NCBI RefSeq assembly: GCF_014651115.1
Contig: NZ_BMWG01000008.1
Coordinates: forward strand, 1 to 64,000
Direction: 5' to 3'
Source: Streptomyces inusitatus
GTDB lineage: Bacteria; Actinomycetota; Actinomycetes; Streptomycetales; Streptomycetaceae
DNA: 64,000 nt
Shown here in pieces: positions 10,272 through 19,282 of this stretch. Both the position numbers and the translations under genes were made by a program. Numbering within the stretch: position 1 is the stretch's first letter; the number at the start of each line of letters is the position of its first letter. The notes beneath the pieces are model-generated. The model worked only from the letters and a program-made list of their open reading frames with translations, ran no database searches and was not told the origin of the DNA.

Positions 10272-11054
10272 CTGTGGATCGGCGGGCCGCCCGGGGCGGG
10301 CAAGACGACGGTGGCCCGGCTGCTGGCGCGCCGTCACGGGCTGCGTCATTACAGCGCGGACGCGCACACCTGGGAGCACCGGGACCGGGCGCTCAAGGCG
10401 GGGCATCCGGCGGCGGTGCGCTTCGAGGCGCTCTCCCCCGCCGAGCGCTGGTCGCGCCCGCCCGGGGAGCTGCTCGCGATGTCGCTGCACCACGAGCGCG
10501 GCCCGATGATCGCCGACGATGTCCGGGCGCTGCCGCCCGTGCCGCTCACCGTGGTCGAGGGCACCCCCGTCACCCCGCCGGCGGCGGGGGCCCACGCGCT
10601 GTGGCTGCTGCCCACCCGGGAGGAGCAGCGCCGCCGGCTGGCGGACCGTGGGCTGGGGAGTGGACAGCTGGAGCTGTACCGGCTGCTGGTGCGGGAGATC
10701 GAGGACCAGGTGGCCCAGTACGGCGGCGACCGGCTGGAGACGACCGGCGACCGGAGTGTCCCGCACACGCTGGCGCTGGTGGAGTCGCACTTCGCCGCTG
10801 TGCTGGCGGCGGCTCCCCGGGAGAGCACGGCGGCGGGGCGCGGCCGGCTGGCACGGTACGCGAATGAGGCGCTGGTACGGCAGTACGAGGGGTTCTACGC
10901 GCGGCCCTGGGCGCGCGGGGACGCGGGGGACGCGGTGGTGGACTTCGACTGCGAGTGCGGGTCGGCGGGGTGCGCGCGCCAGGTGCCGCTGCGGGTGGCC
11001 GACTTTCCCGGGGGCCCGCTGCTGGCCCCGGGTCACCCGGGGCCAGCAGACTGA
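10272..11054 (+). CDS. P-loop nucleotide kinase-like protein, non-canonical start
   Basis: ~260-residue P-loop protein. Walker A is GGPPGAGKTTVARLLARRHG within the first 20 codons; residues after ~205 contain a CECGSAGC cysteine cluster that could bind metal. Reading begins 3 bp after the phosphatase TAG, but no ATG, GTG or TTG lies in frame between there and Walker A. CTG at 10272 is the nearest plausible start; the nearest in-frame GTG (~10159) lies inside the phosphatase gene. Translation may be coupled to the upstream stop. Substrate is unknown. It overlaps the next, convergent gene by 22 bp. Confidence 0.72.
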   Translation: MWIGGPPGAGKTTVARLLARRHGLRHYSADAHTWEHRDRALKAGHPAAVRFEALSPAERWSRPPGELLAMSLHHERGPMIADDVRALPPVPLTVVEGTPVTPPAAGAHALWLLPTREEQRRRLADRGLGSGQLELYRLLVREIEDQVAQYGGDRLETTGDRSVPHTLALVESHFAAVLAAAPRESTAAGRGRLARYANEALVRQYEGFYARPWARGDAGDAVVDFDCECGSAGCARQVPLRVADFPGGPLLAPGHPGPAD

Positions 11055-11638
11055 TCCGCTCCGGGGTCCGGGGCGGAGAGCGGGGAGCCGCAGCGGAGAT
11101 TCCACCGGCCGGGGGCGCGGGAGGTGAGCCGGGTGGCGGTGAGAGGGGCGATGTCCAGCCGCCAGAAGGTCTGCTCGGGGAGGCCGAGGGCGTGCACCAG
11201 CGCGGCGCGGGCCACGGCGGGTTCGACGACCGCGACAAGGCGTCCGGCGGTGGGCGGGAGGGAGTCGAGCCAGCCGCCCACCCGGGCGCGGAATCCGCTC
11301 AGCGACTCGCCGCCGTGCGGTGCGGCCGAGGGGTCGGCGAGCCAGCGGGCCACCGCCTCCGGCTCCGCCGCGCCGACCTCCGCCAGGTCCCGGCCCCGCC
11401 AGCGGCCCATGTCCCAGTCGGCCGGGGCGGTTTCCCCGGCCGGCCGCAGCCCCAGTGCCCGGGCCGTCTCCCGGCAGCGCGCCGACGGCCCGCAGACCGC
11501 CCGGTCCGGGTGCGGCAGCGTCCCGGCCGCCGCACGGGCCGCGCGCAGCCCCGCCTCGTCCGGCGGCTCGTCCACCGCGAACCGGACCTCGCGCCCGGCC
11601 CGTGCGGCGGGCGCCATCAGCGTCAGTCGTACCGTCAT
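11033..11638 (-). CDS. Degenerate histidine-phosphatase-like protein
   Basis: 201-residue member of the histidine phosphatase (phosphoglycerate mutase-like) superfamily by layout: CGPSARCRETARALG, WDMGRWRGRDL and GGESLSGFRARV match the usual SPLxRAxETA, G-x-WEG and GGES blocks. Both catalytic histidines look lost: the RHG motif is replaced by MAPAA (residues 8-12) and the late VSHGG motif by VVEPAV (Glu139). It is therefore probably not a phosphatase. It is divergent from the cobalamin riboswitch/cbtBA genes, and CobC of cobalamin synthesis belongs to the same fold, so a cobalt/B12-linked role is inferred. SD GGGGAGAG precedes ATG 11638. Confidence 0.78.
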   Translation of the reverse strand: MTVRLTLMAPAARAGREVRFAVDEPPDEAGLRAARAAAGTLPHPDRAVCGPSARCRETARALGLRPAGETAPADWDMGRWRGRDLAEVGAAEPEAVARWLADPSAAPHGGESLSGFRARVGGWLDSLPPTAGRLVAVVEPAVARAALVHALGLPEQTFWRLDIAPLTATRLTSRAPGRWNLRCGSPLSAPDPGADQSAGPG

Positions 11639-11708
11639 CCCCGTCTCTCCCCGTCCCTCTCCGAATCCATTATTTTCGGCCACCTCACACCATGGCGGCA
11701 GGCGCTCA

Positions 11709-11822
11709 CAGACGGTACGGTCGCGTGGACATGACGAAAGCGTGATGGAAGTCCGGTGAGATTCCGGCACGGTCGCGCCACTGTGCACCCGCGTTCGCGC
11801 GGGAAGTCAGACCCACCGCCTT
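11709..11822 (+). promoter_or_regulatory. Cobalamin (AdoCbl) riboswitch
   Basis: The leader of cbtB carries the conserved cobalamin riboswitch blocks: GGAAGTCCGGTGAGATTCCGG (from 11748), the invariant GCCACTG core at 11777-11783, and the B12 box GGGAAGTCAGACC at 11801-11813, separated by a GCGTTCGCGC hairpin. Spacing is as in Streptomyces B12 riboswitches. It should repress cbtBA when cobalamin is plentiful. Outer boundaries are approximate. Confidence 0.9.
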
Positions 11823-11883
11823 CGTTCAAGCACCAAGCATCAGGCACCACGACCGGGACGCGTGTTCCCCAGGAGGTTCTGCC

Positions 11884-12102
11884 ATGGCTCATTCGACTGT
11901 GCCCGCCACCGCCGCCACACCGGCCATCACTCCCCTGTCGCTCAAGGAGATCGCTCCCTGGGCCGTCTTCACCGCTCTGCTGGCCCTGATCCTGCTCTAC
12001 TTCGTCGGCGCGGAGCAGGGCGCGGTCTCCCTGGTCGCCGGTGAGACCGTGCACGAGTGGGTGCACGACGGGCGTCATCTGCTCGGCTTCCCCTGCCACT
12101 AG
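11884..12102 (+). CDS. cbtB: Cobalt transporter subunit CbtB
   Basis: 72-residue CbtB-type membrane protein. One TM helix (~residues 25-46, WAVFTALLALILLYFVG) is followed by a C-terminal metal-binding tail, HEWVHDGRHLLGFPCH, with four His and one Cys, diagnostic of the family. With CbtA it forms a predicted cobalt uptake system. An AGGAGG SD lies 8 bp before ATG 11884 and the cobalamin riboswitch lies directly upstream, supporting a role in supplying cobalt for B12. Confidence 0.92.
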   Translation: MAHSTVPATAATPAITPLSLKEIAPWAVFTALLALILLYFVGAEQGAVSLVAGETVHEWVHDGRHLLGFPCH

Positions 12103-12148
12103 GGAGCGTCTTCGAGAGCCGTCCGGATCCAGTCGCAGGGGAACCTTC

Positions 12149-12892
12149 ATGAACTCCATATCTGTCAGGGCCCTGCTCGTGCGCGGCATGCTCGCGGGCC
12201 TGATCGCCGGAGCGGCCGCCTTTCTGGTGGCGTACTTCATCGGCGAGGGCCCGGTGGACGCGGCCATCGCGTTCGAGGAGAGCCACAGCCATGAGCACGG
12301 CGGCGAGGAACTGGTCAGCCGTGCCGTCCAGTCCACGGCCGGACTCGCCACCGGAGTGCTGCTCTTCGGTGTCGCCGTCGGCGGGCTCACCGCCCTCGCG
12401 CACTGTGTCGCGCTGGGCCGCGTCGGCCGCTTCGGCCCGCGCGCCACGGCCGCGCTGGTCTCGCTCGGCGGGCTGCTGACGGTGTACGTGGTGCCGTATC
12501 TGAAGTACCCGCCGAACCCGCCGGCCGTCGGGGACCCCGACACCATCGGGCAGCGGACGGGGCTGTACTTCCTGATGGTCGCGCTCAGCGTGCTGCTGGC
12601 GGTGGCGGCCGTGATCCTCGGGAAGCGTCTCGCGGCCCGGCTGGGGAACTGGAACGCGACGGTGGCCGCCTCCGCGGCGTTCGTCCTCGCCGTCGGGCTC
12701 GCGTTCGCCTTCCTGCCGTCGTTCGACGAGGTGCCCAAGGGCTTCCCGGCGGCCGTGGTCTGGGAGTTCCGGCTCGCGACGCTCGCCCTCCAGACGACGC
12801 TGTGGACGGTGTTCGGTCTGGTCTTCGGCCATCTCGCCGAACGGCTCCACACGGCGGGCGCGTCGCCGAGGCGGGTACCGGCGGCGGTCTGA
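12149..12892 (+). CDS. cbtA: Cobalt transporter subunit CbtA
   Basis: 247-residue polytopic membrane protein of the CbtA family. About five to six hydrophobic segments are visible (e.g. MLAGLIAGAAAFLVAYFIG, TGVLLFGVAVGGLTALAH, LYFLMVALSVLLAVAAVIL). The first loop contains a His/Glu stretch (EESHSHEHGGEE) fit for metal binding. It lies 46 bp after cbtB and is presumably under the same riboswitch. The gap contains a sequence resembling one end of the repeat element found near 48.8 kb. Confidence 0.9.
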   Translation: MNSISVRALLVRGMLAGLIAGAAAFLVAYFIGEGPVDAAIAFEESHSHEHGGEELVSRAVQSTAGLATGVLLFGVAVGGLTALAHCVALGRVGRFGPRATAALVSLGGLLTVYVVPYLKYPPNPPAVGDPDTIGQRTGLYFLMVALSVLLAVAAVILGKRLAARLGNWNATVAASAAFVLAVGLAFAFLPSFDEVPKGFPAAVVWEFRLATLALQTTLWTVFGLVFGHLAERLHTAGASPRRVPAAV

Positions 12893-13019
12893 CCGCCCTC
12901 CCCCGGACCCCCGGACCCCCGGGGCCCGGATTCGCGGACACGGCCGCCGCCCTCCCCCGGGCGGGGCCGTGTCCGATTCCTTCAAGACCGGCGGCGCGGC
13001 CCCGGCCTACGGTGGGGCC

Positions 13020-13412
13020 ATGACTCCACGACTCGACGCGATCGGCGTCGTCACCTCCGACATGGCCGCCTCCCTCGCCTTCTACCGCCGCCTCGGCCTC
13101 GATCTCCCGGCGGAGGCGGACTCCGCGCCGCATGTGGAGGCCGCGCTGCCGGGCGGGGTGCGGCTGCTCTGGGACACCGAGGAGGTCATGCGCTCCTTCG
13201 ACCCGGGATGGTCGCGGCCCGCCGGGGGCGACCGGGTGGGGCTCGCCTTCCGCTGCGCGAGCCCGGCCGAGGTGGACTCGGTCTACGCGGATCTCGTCGC
13301 CGCCGGTCACCGGGGCCGTCTGGAGCCCTGGGACGCGGTCTGGGGCCAGCGCTACGCCGTGGTGCTGGACCCCGACGGCAGCGGTGTCTCGCTGTTCGCC
13401 GACGCCCCGTAG
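13020..13412 (+). CDS. VOC-superfamily (glyoxalase-like) protein
   Basis: 130-residue vicinal-oxygen-chelate fold protein: paired beta-alpha-beta modules, from [19 protein letters not shown] to [17 protein letters not shown]. Such proteins act as dioxygenases, glyoxalases or resistance proteins; the substrate cannot be told. ATG 13020 gives the standard length. Its 3' end overlaps the convergent AraC-type gene by 61 bp, so the last 20 codons are read on both strands. Confidence 0.85.
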   Translation: MTPRLDAIGVVTSDMAASLAFYRRLGLDLPAEADSAPHVEAALPGGVRLLWDTEEVMRSFDPGWSRPAGGDRVGLAFRCASPAEVDSVYADLVAAGHRGRLEPWDAVWGQRYAVVLDPDGSGVSLFADAP

Positions 13413-14080
13413 GCGCTCAGGGTGGTGCCGGCCAGATCGCGCATCTCCCGGGCCAGATGCGCCTGATCGGCGCAGCCCGCGGCGAGCGCGGCCGCCGCGT
13501 AGGGCGTCCCCGCCCGGATCAGCGCCAGCGCCCGCTGGAGCCGCAGCACCCGGGCGAGGGTCTTGGGCCCGTACCCGAAGGCGGGCAGCGAGCGGCGGTG
13601 CAGCGTACGCGGGCCGAGTCCGGCGGCCTCGGCCGCCTCGGCGACCGTGCCGCCGCTCTCCAGCCCGCGTACGACCAGGGCGAGGAGCGGGTCGGGCGGG
13701 CGGGGCGCGGCGGCGGCCAGGCGGAGCGCCAGGGCCTCCAGCGCGGCGGCGGGGTCGGCGGCCGCGTCGATCCGCTCGGCCGACTCGCGGGCCGGCCGGG
13801 CGCCCCAGAGGTCGGCGAGGTCGACCCGGCGGTCGCGCAGCTCGTGGGCGGCGACGCCGAGCAGCGCGGGGGCGGTCCCGGGGGCGAGGCGGATCCCGGC
13901 GACCCGGCTGCCGCGCGGGGTGTCGGGGAGGTACGCGCGGGTGTCGGGTCCGGCGACGAAGAGCCGGCCCGGGGTCCACAGCAGATCCATGCACCCGTCG
14001 GGCAGCACGGTGTGCGGGCCCGCGCCCGTCTGCTCCCAGACGATCGCGCCCCCGAGCCGCGAGACCCGTTCCCGATACAC
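13352..14080 (-). CDS. AraC-family transcriptional regulator
   Basis: 242-residue regulator. The N-terminal part ([29 protein letters not shown]) matches the DUF6597-type domain seen on many actinobacterial AraC proteins; the C-terminal ~100 residues hold two helix-turn-helix units ([20 protein letters not shown] and [21 protein letters not shown]). Convergent with and overlapping the VOC gene, a pairing often seen with AraC regulators; it may control that gene. The inducer is unknown. Confidence 0.87.
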   Translation of the reverse strand: MYRERVSRLGGAIVWEQTGAGPHTVLPDGCMDLLWTPGRLFVAGPDTRAYLPDTPRGSRVAGIRLAPGTAPALLGVAAHELRDRRVDLADLWGARPARESAERIDAAADPAAALEALALRLAAAAPRPPDPLLALVVRGLESGGTVAEAAEAAGLGPRTLHRRSLPAFGYGPKTLARVLRLQRALALIRAGTPYAAAALAAGCADQAHLAREMRDLAGTTLSAYGASANSETPLPSGSSTTA

Positions 14081-14127
14081 CCTTCCCAGGGTAGAGCCCG
14101 GCCGTACGGTGTTCAGTCCCGCGGTGT

Positions 14128-15315
14128 TCAGTCCTGCGGCCGGTCGTGCGGCGCCCGGTGGTGGTCGCGTCCGGTGTGCAGCCGGGACTTGAGATCGTCG
14201 GGCGGCAGAAAGCGGGACCAGCGCTCGGGGAACTCCGAGGGCATCTCCCCGGTGCCGCCGACCCCGTCGCCGTAGTCGTCGTCCCAGTCGTCCTCGTCGT
14301 CGTCCGTGTCGTCGAAGATGTGCGAGGCCCGCGCCCGGGCCAGCACCTCGGCGGCCTGGGCCGCGCGGACGCGCTCATTGGCCTCGCGGGCCGCCGCCGT
14401 GGCCACCGAGGGCCAGACATGGTCGATCGCCGCGTTGACCGCGGCCCCGACGAGGACCGCGAAGGCGGAGATGCCGATCCACAGCAGCACGGCGATGGGC
14501 GCGGCGAGCGAGCCGTAGATGGTGGGGCCCTCGACGGTGCTGGTGAGGTAGATCCGGAGCAGGAAGCTGCCGAGCACCCACATCCCGAGGGCGACCAGCG
14601 CCCCGGGGACGTCCTCGATCCACGGCGAGCGCACGGGCACGGAGACGTGGTAGAGCGTGGTGAGGAAGGCGATGGAGAGCAGGCTGACCAGCGGCCAGTA
14701 GAGCACGGTGACGACCTCGGTGCCCCAGGGGATCAGCTCCACCACCCGGTCGGGGCCGACCACCGCGAGCGGCAGCACCACCGCGCCGATCAGCAGGGCC
14801 ATCAGATAGAGCAGGAACGCGAGCAGCCGGGTGGCGACGATGCCGCGCCGGCCGTCGAGCCCGTACATCACGGTGATGGTGTCGATGAAGACGTTGACCG
14901 CGCGCGAGCCGGACCACAGGGCGATCGCGAAGCCGATGGAGATGATGTCCGGGTTGCCGCCGTGGGTGACGTCCGCGAGCAGCGGCCGGGCGATCTGGTT
15001 GACGCCCCGGTCGGAGAGGACCGTGCCGACCGCGTTGAGGATGTTCACCTCGATGGAGGCGACCGTGGTGGTGTTCGTCCAGTCGTCCATGTAGCCGAGG
15101 AGACCGAGCAGTCCGAGCATCAGCGGCGGCAGCGACAGCAGGGTGAAGAAGGCCGCCTCGGCCGCGAGGCCGAGAATCCGGTATTCGATGCACGAGTTGA
15201 CCGTGTCCTTGAGCAGCAGCCACGCCATCTTCCGTTTGGAGACGTTGCGGTAAAGGACTCGGGCCCGGTGGAGTCGGCCCGACGGCCGCTCGGGTGTTTC
15301 ATTTGCTGCCTGCAC
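14128..15315 (-). CDS. YihY/BrkB-family membrane protein
   Basis: 395-residue inner-membrane protein of the YihY/virulence factor BrkB family, with six predicted helices between residues ~35 and 305 (e.g. [60 protein letters not shown]). The C-terminal ~90 residues are cytoplasmic and acidic ([13 protein letters not shown]). Function of the family is not established. A strong SD (AAGGAGGTG) precedes ATG 15315. Its start codon is only 17 bp from the divergent aidB-like start, so the two promoters must overlap the opposite genes or each other. Confidence 0.9.
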   Translation of the reverse strand: MQAANETPERPSGRLHRARVLYRNVSKRKMAWLLLKDTVNSCIEYRILGLAAEAAFFTLLSLPPLMLGLLGLLGYMDDWTNTTTVASIEVNILNAVGTVLSDRGVNQIARPLLADVTHGGNPDIISIGFAIALWSGSRAVNVFIDTITVMYGLDGRRGIVATRLLAFLLYLMALLIGAVVLPLAVVGPDRVVELIPWGTEVVTVLYWPLVSLLSIAFLTTLYHVSVPVRSPWIEDVPGALVALGMWVLGSFLLRIYLTSTVEGPTIYGSLAAPIAVLLWIGISAFAVLVGAAVNAAIDHVWPSVATAAAREANERVRAAQAAEVLARARASHIFDDTDDDEDDWDDDYGDGVGGTGEMPSEFPERWSRFLPPDDLKSRLHTGRDHHRAPHDRPQD

Positions 15316-15332
15316 CTCCTTACCGTATCGGC

Positions 15333-16967
15333 ATGGCAGCCAGCACCCACACAGTGACCAATCAGGCTCCGCCCCTGGTCGGGTATGACGTCTACACCTC
15401 CGACCGGGCCCTCACCGAGGCAGTGGAGCGCCATATTCCGCCATCTCTCGCCGAGCCGGTGCACACGGAACTCGCCCAGTTGGGGCGTACCGCCGGTTCG
15501 GCCGAGACGCAGGACTGGGGGTTTTCGGCCAATGAGAACCCACCGCGACTGCACACCCACGACCGTTACGGCAACCGGGTCGACGAGGTGACCTTCCATC
15601 CGGCCTGGCATCAATTGCTCGGACACGCGGTGTCGGCGGGGCTGACCGACGCCTGGTCCACCCCGTCCGGGCATGTCCGGCGCGCGGCGGGCCTCATCGT
15701 CTGGACGCAGACGGAGTCCGGGCAGGCCTGTCCGCTGTCGATGACCCACGCCGCCGTGCCCGCGCTGCGCACCGATCCGGCGCTGGCCGCCGAGTGGGAG
15801 CCCCGGCTGACCTCGCGGGTGTACGACGGGGAGCTGCGCGCGCCCGCCGACAAGCCGGGGAATCTCCTCGGTATGGGCATGACGGAGAAGCAGGGCGGCA
15901 GCGACGTACGGACGAACACCACCGCCGCCACGGCGCTGGACGCGGCCGGGGAGTACGTCCTGACCGGTCACAAGTGGTTCTGCTCCGCGCCGATGTCCGA
16001 CGGGTTCCTGGTGCTCGCGCAGGCCCCGGGCGGGCTCAGCTGTTTCCTGGTGCCCCGGGTCCTGGCGGACGGGACGCGGAACGTGTTTCTGATCCAGCGG
16101 CTCAAGGACAAGCTGGGCAACCGGTCCAACGCCTCGGCCGAGGTCGAGTTCGACGGGACCTGGGCGCGGCTGGTCGGCGAGGAGGGCCGGGGGGTGCGCA
16201 CCATCATCGAGATGGTGGCGGCGACCCGGCTGGACTGTGTGATCGGCTCGGCGGCGCTGATGCGGCAGTCGGTGGCGCGGGCGATCCACCACACCGGTGG
16301 CCGCAGCGCGTTCGGCGGGCCGCTGGTGGACAAGCCGCTGATGCGCAATGTGCTGGCCGATCTGGCGCTGGAGTCGGAGGCGGCCACCGTGCTGGGGCTG
16401 CGGCTGGCCGCCGCCTACGACGCGGACACCGACGAGGAGCGGGCGCTGCTGCGGCTCGCGGTGCCGGCGGCCAAGTACTGGGTGACCAAGCGCTGCACGG
16501 CGGTGGCGGGCGAGGCGCTGGAGTGTCTGGGCGGCAATGGCTATGTGGAGGAGTCGGGGATGCCCCGGCTGCTGCGCGAGGCCCCCCTCAACTCGATCTG
16601 GGAGGGCTCGGGCAATGTGCAGGCCCTGGACGCCCTGCGGGCGCTGCGGCGCGAGCCGGAGGCGCTGAACGCCTTCCTCCGGGAGGTCGGCCGGGCGCGC
16701 GGCGCGGACCACCGGCTCGACCGGGCGATCAAGGGGCTGCTGACCGAGCTGGCCGATCTGGACGGGATCGAGGCGCGGGCGCGCCGGGTGGTGGAGCGGA
16801 TGGCGCTGGTGCTCCAGGGCTCGCTGCTGGTGCGCTGGGCCCCGCCGGAGGTGGCGGACGCGTTCTGCGCCTCGCGGCTCGGCGGGGACTGGGGCTCGGC
16901 CTTCGGGACGCTGCCGCACACGCCGGCGCTCCGGGAAGTGGTGGAGCGGGCGCGTCCGCACGTGTGA
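15333..16967 (+). CDS. aidB: AidB-like acyl-CoA dehydrogenase (DNA alkylation response)
   Basis: 544-residue flavoprotein close in length to E. coli AidB (541). Landmarks: FSANENPPRLHTHDRYG near the N-terminus, MTEKQGGSDVRTNTT (FAD-proximal), GHKWFCSAPMSD and ECLGGNGYVEESGMPRLLREAPLNSIWEGSGNVQALD, typical of the AidB subgroup rather than ordinary fatty-acid dehydrogenases. AidB binds DNA and is induced by alkylation stress in enterobacteria; the role here is inferred. No Shine-Dalgarno precedes ATG 15333, so the mRNA may be leaderless. Confidence 0.85.
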   Translation: MAASTHTVTNQAPPLVGYDVYTSDRALTEAVERHIPPSLAEPVHTELAQLGRTAGSAETQDWGFSANENPPRLHTHDRYGNRVDEVTFHPAWHQLLGHAVSAGLTDAWSTPSGHVRRAAGLIVWTQTESGQACPLSMTHAAVPALRTDPALAAEWEPRLTSRVYDGELRAPADKPGNLLGMGMTEKQGGSDVRTNTTAATALDAAGEYVLTGHKWFCSAPMSDGFLVLAQAPGGLSCFLVPRVLADGTRNVFLIQRLKDKLGNRSNASAEVEFDGTWARLVGEEGRGVRTIIEMVAATRLDCVIGSAALMRQSVARAIHHTGGRSAFGGPLVDKPLMRNVLADLALESEAATVLGLRLAAAYDADTDEERALLRLAVPAAKYWVTKRCTAVAGEALECLGGNGYVEESGMPRLLREAPLNSIWEGSGNVQALDALRALRREPEALNAFLREVGRARGADHRLDRAIKGLLTELADLDGIEARARRVVERMALVLQGSLLVRWAPPEVADAFCASRLGGDWGSAFGTLPHTPALREVVERARPHV

Positions 16968-17245
16968 GTTCCGTGCCCAGGTGTGAGGGGGGCGGTCAGA
17001 TGTGCGGGAGCGTTCCCACGGCGACACGGCGTGGCGTGGCGTGACGGCTCCCCCGTCATAGATGATCATGCTCGGGGTGGTGCTGCGCCGACACGGCACC
17101 ACCCCTCGCGCTGTTCACTTTCGGACACCGCGAGCCGATTCGCGAGGGTTGCAGAGGGTTGCAGCCCCCCGCGGCGTGCCGGAGCCGTACCGCAGACCCG
17201 TTGACCAGTGGACCCGTACCGTATCGCCGCGCAGGAGGACCCCGC

Positions 17246-18496
17246 GTGCAGCCCAGACCGATCGACCTGGCCACGCTCGCCGCCATGGACACAGCGGAGG
17301 CCACCAGGCTGCTGCGGGGAGTGCGGGAGGCGACGCTGAGCGGGCGGCGACCGCCGGCCGGGCCCCGGACGGAGATCGAGGAGTCCTGGCGGCGGATGCT
17401 GGGCCGGGGCGCGGACCCGGACCGGGAGCGCCGGGCCGGGCTGCTCCCGCTGGAGGAGATCGAGCGCCGCAGAAACGACTCGGCGCTGCGCGAGGTGCTG
17501 CCGGTGCTGCGCGAGGGGCTGGTGTCGATCGCCGAGGCGGCGCGGCACACGATGATCGTCGCGGACAGCGAGGGGCGGCTGCTGTGGCGCGAGGGCAAGG
17601 CCTCGGTGCTGCGCAAGGCCGACGCGTACGGGTTTGTACCGGGGGCGGATCTGAAGGAGGAGTTCATCGGCACCAACGCGGTGGGCACCCCGCTGCTGAC
17701 CGGCCGGCCGCTCCAGGTGCACGCCGCCGAGCACTTCGTCTCCGCCTATCACAGCTGGACCTGCGCGGGCGCGCCGATCACCGATCCCCGCGACGGCAGA
17801 CTGATCGGGGTGGTCAATGTCAGCGGGCCGCTCTCCGGCATCCATCCGGCGACGCTGGCGCTGGTGACCTCGGTCGCCCGGCTCGCGGAGGCGGAGCTGC
17901 GCCAGCGGCACTACCGGACGCTGGAGCGGCTGCGCAGCGTGGCCTCCCCGCTGCTGGGCCGGATGTCGGGGCGGGCGGTCGCGGTGGACGCGGACGGCTG
18001 GCCCGCCGCGGTGATCGGGATGCCGCCGCCGGACCGGCTGCCGCTGCCGAGGTCGCCCGCGGACGGGCCGCTCTGGGTGCCCTCGCTGGGCATGTGCACG
18101 GTGGAGCCGCTGCCGGGCGGCTGGCTGGTACGGGTGGACGGCGGCGGCACCGGCCCGGCGGGGCCCGCCGCCCGGCTGGTGCTGGATCTGAGCCGGCCGC
18201 ACCACTCGTCGGTGACGGTCTCCAGCGGGGCGGGCAGCTGGACGCAGGAGCTGAGCCCCCGCCACGCCGAGCTGCTGCACACGCTGGCGCGGCACCGGGA
18301 GGGGCGGAGCGCGGCCGAGCTGGCCGGCGATCTCTTCGGCGACCGCACCCGCACGGTGACGGTCCGCGCGGAGATGTCCCGGCTGCGGCGGCATCTGGCG
18401 CAGGTGCTGGCCAGCCGCCCGTACCGGTTCGCGGACGGGGTGGAGGTGGAGGTGGTGCCCCGGCTGTGGCACGAGCGTCCGGGCGTGCTTCCCTGA
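17246..18496 (+). CDS. GAF-domain transcriptional regulator
   Basis: 416-residue regulator. Residues ~90-230 form a GAF-like sensor (MIVADSEGRLLWREG, EEFIGTNAVGTPLLTGRPLQVHAAEHF, APITDPRDGRLIGVVNVSG), the arrangement seen in acetoin-catabolism-type regulators but lacking the sigma-54 AAA+ domain. A C-terminal winged-helix-like region (LSPRHAELLHTLARHREGRSAAELAGDLFG) would bind DNA. GTG 17246 is chosen because GCAGGAGGAC lies just upstream. The ~278-bp upstream gap holds a doubled GAGGGTTGCA (17144-17165) and no other gene. Target genes are unknown. Confidence 0.82.
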   Translation: MQPRPIDLATLAAMDTAEATRLLRGVREATLSGRRPPAGPRTEIEESWRRMLGRGADPDRERRAGLLPLEEIERRRNDSALREVLPVLREGLVSIAEAARHTMIVADSEGRLLWREGKASVLRKADAYGFVPGADLKEEFIGTNAVGTPLLTGRPLQVHAAEHFVSAYHSWTCAGAPITDPRDGRLIGVVNVSGPLSGIHPATLALVTSVARLAEAELRQRHYRTLERLRSVASPLLGRMSGRAVAVDADGWPAAVIGMPPPDRLPLPRSPADGPLWVPSLGMCTVEPLPGGWLVRVDGGGTGPAGPAARLVLDLSRPHHSSVTVSSGAGSWTQELSPRHAELLHTLARHREGRSAAELAGDLFGDRTRTVTVRAEMSRLRRHLAQVLASRPYRFADGVEVEVVPRLWHERPGVLP

Positions 18497-18501
18497 GCCG
18501 T

Positions 18502-19077
18502 ATGAACATCGCCGTGACCACCTGGTCCCTGGAGCAGACCTCCCCCGCCGACGCCCGGCCGGCCGGAGAGCCCCCGAAGGACGTCCGGATCGAGCGCGCC
18601 GAGATCCCCTCGCCCGAGTTCAGCCGCTTCCTGTATACGGCCGTCGGCGGAGACGTCCGGTGGACGGACCGGCTCACCCTGACCTACGCCGAGTGGGAGA
18701 AGACCCTCGGCGCGCCGGGCACCGAGACCTGGGTGGCGTACGAGAAGGGCACCCCCGCCGGGTACGCGGAGATCGCGGCCCAGGAGGGCGGCTCGGTGGA
18801 GATCGTCTACTTCGGTCTGATCGCGGCCTTCCGGGGGCGGCGGATCGGCGGCCATCTGCTGTCGTACGCGGTGGAGCGGGCCTGGGACCTGGCGGACCGC
18901 TGGCCGGGGCTGGCCCCGACCGAGCGGGTGTGGGTGCACACCTGCTCCAAGGACGGCCCGCACGCCATGGACAACTATCTGCGGCGCGGCTTCAAGCTCT
19001 TCGACACCGCGGTCGAGGACGAGCCGGAGATCGACACGCCCGGACCCTGGCCGGGCGCCCACCCCGCCTCCGCCTGA
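18502..19077 (+). CDS. GNAT-family N-acetyltransferase
   Basis: 191-residue acetyltransferase. The acetyl-CoA loop is FRGRRIGGHLL (R/Q-x-x-G-x-G/A type) at residues ~112-122, and VWVHTCSKDGPHAMDNYLRRGFKLFDT gives the usual strand 5/helix end. It lies 5 bp after the GAF regulator, so the two are co-transcribed. Substrate unknown. Confidence 0.86.
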   Translation: MNIAVTTWSLEQTSPADARPAGEPPKDVRIERAEIPSPEFSRFLYTAVGGDVRWTDRLTLTYAEWEKTLGAPGTETWVAYEKGTPAGYAEIAAQEGGSVEIVYFGLIAAFRGRRIGGHLLSYAVERAWDLADRWPGLAPTERVWVHTCSKDGPHAMDNYLRRGFKLFDTAVEDEPEIDTPGPWPGAHPASA

Positions 19078-19084
19078 GCCCCGT

Positions 19085-19132
19085 CCGCCGACCCTCGCGA
19101 CCGGCCCCGGCGACTCGTCGGCCGGTCGGCGG
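19085..19132 (+). terminator. Hairpin terminator after the acetyltransferase
   Basis: CCGCCGACC (19085-19093) pairs perfectly with GGTCGGCGG (19124-19132); the loop itself has GC-rich secondary pairing. There is no U-tract, as usual for Streptomyces. It begins 8 bp after the acetyltransferase stop and separates that unit from the sulfur operon. Confidence 0.6.
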
Positions 19133-19226
19133 GGCGATCGGCGGAACACCCGGCCACCGGGGCGGACACCGGCGCGTTCCGGATACGTGACCGACCCCAC
19201 ACTGTCTCATGATGCGGGACAGCATT

Positions 19227-19251
19227 GTCCACCATTCGGATAATGGTGGAC
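19227..19251 (+). promoter_or_regulatory. Perfect dyad upstream of the sulfur operon leader
   Basis: GTCCACCATT (19227-19236) and AATGGTGGAC (19242-19251) form a perfect 10-bp inverted repeat around CGGAT, 31 bp before the leader-peptide start. A second near-dyad, CTGTCTC...GGGACAG, lies at about 19202-19222. The pair is placed where an operator or promoter of the sulfur operon would be. The binding protein is not known from the window. Confidence 0.55.
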
Positions 19252-19282
19252 TCTCGTCCGATCGCCGTGCCACGCTTCCGCC

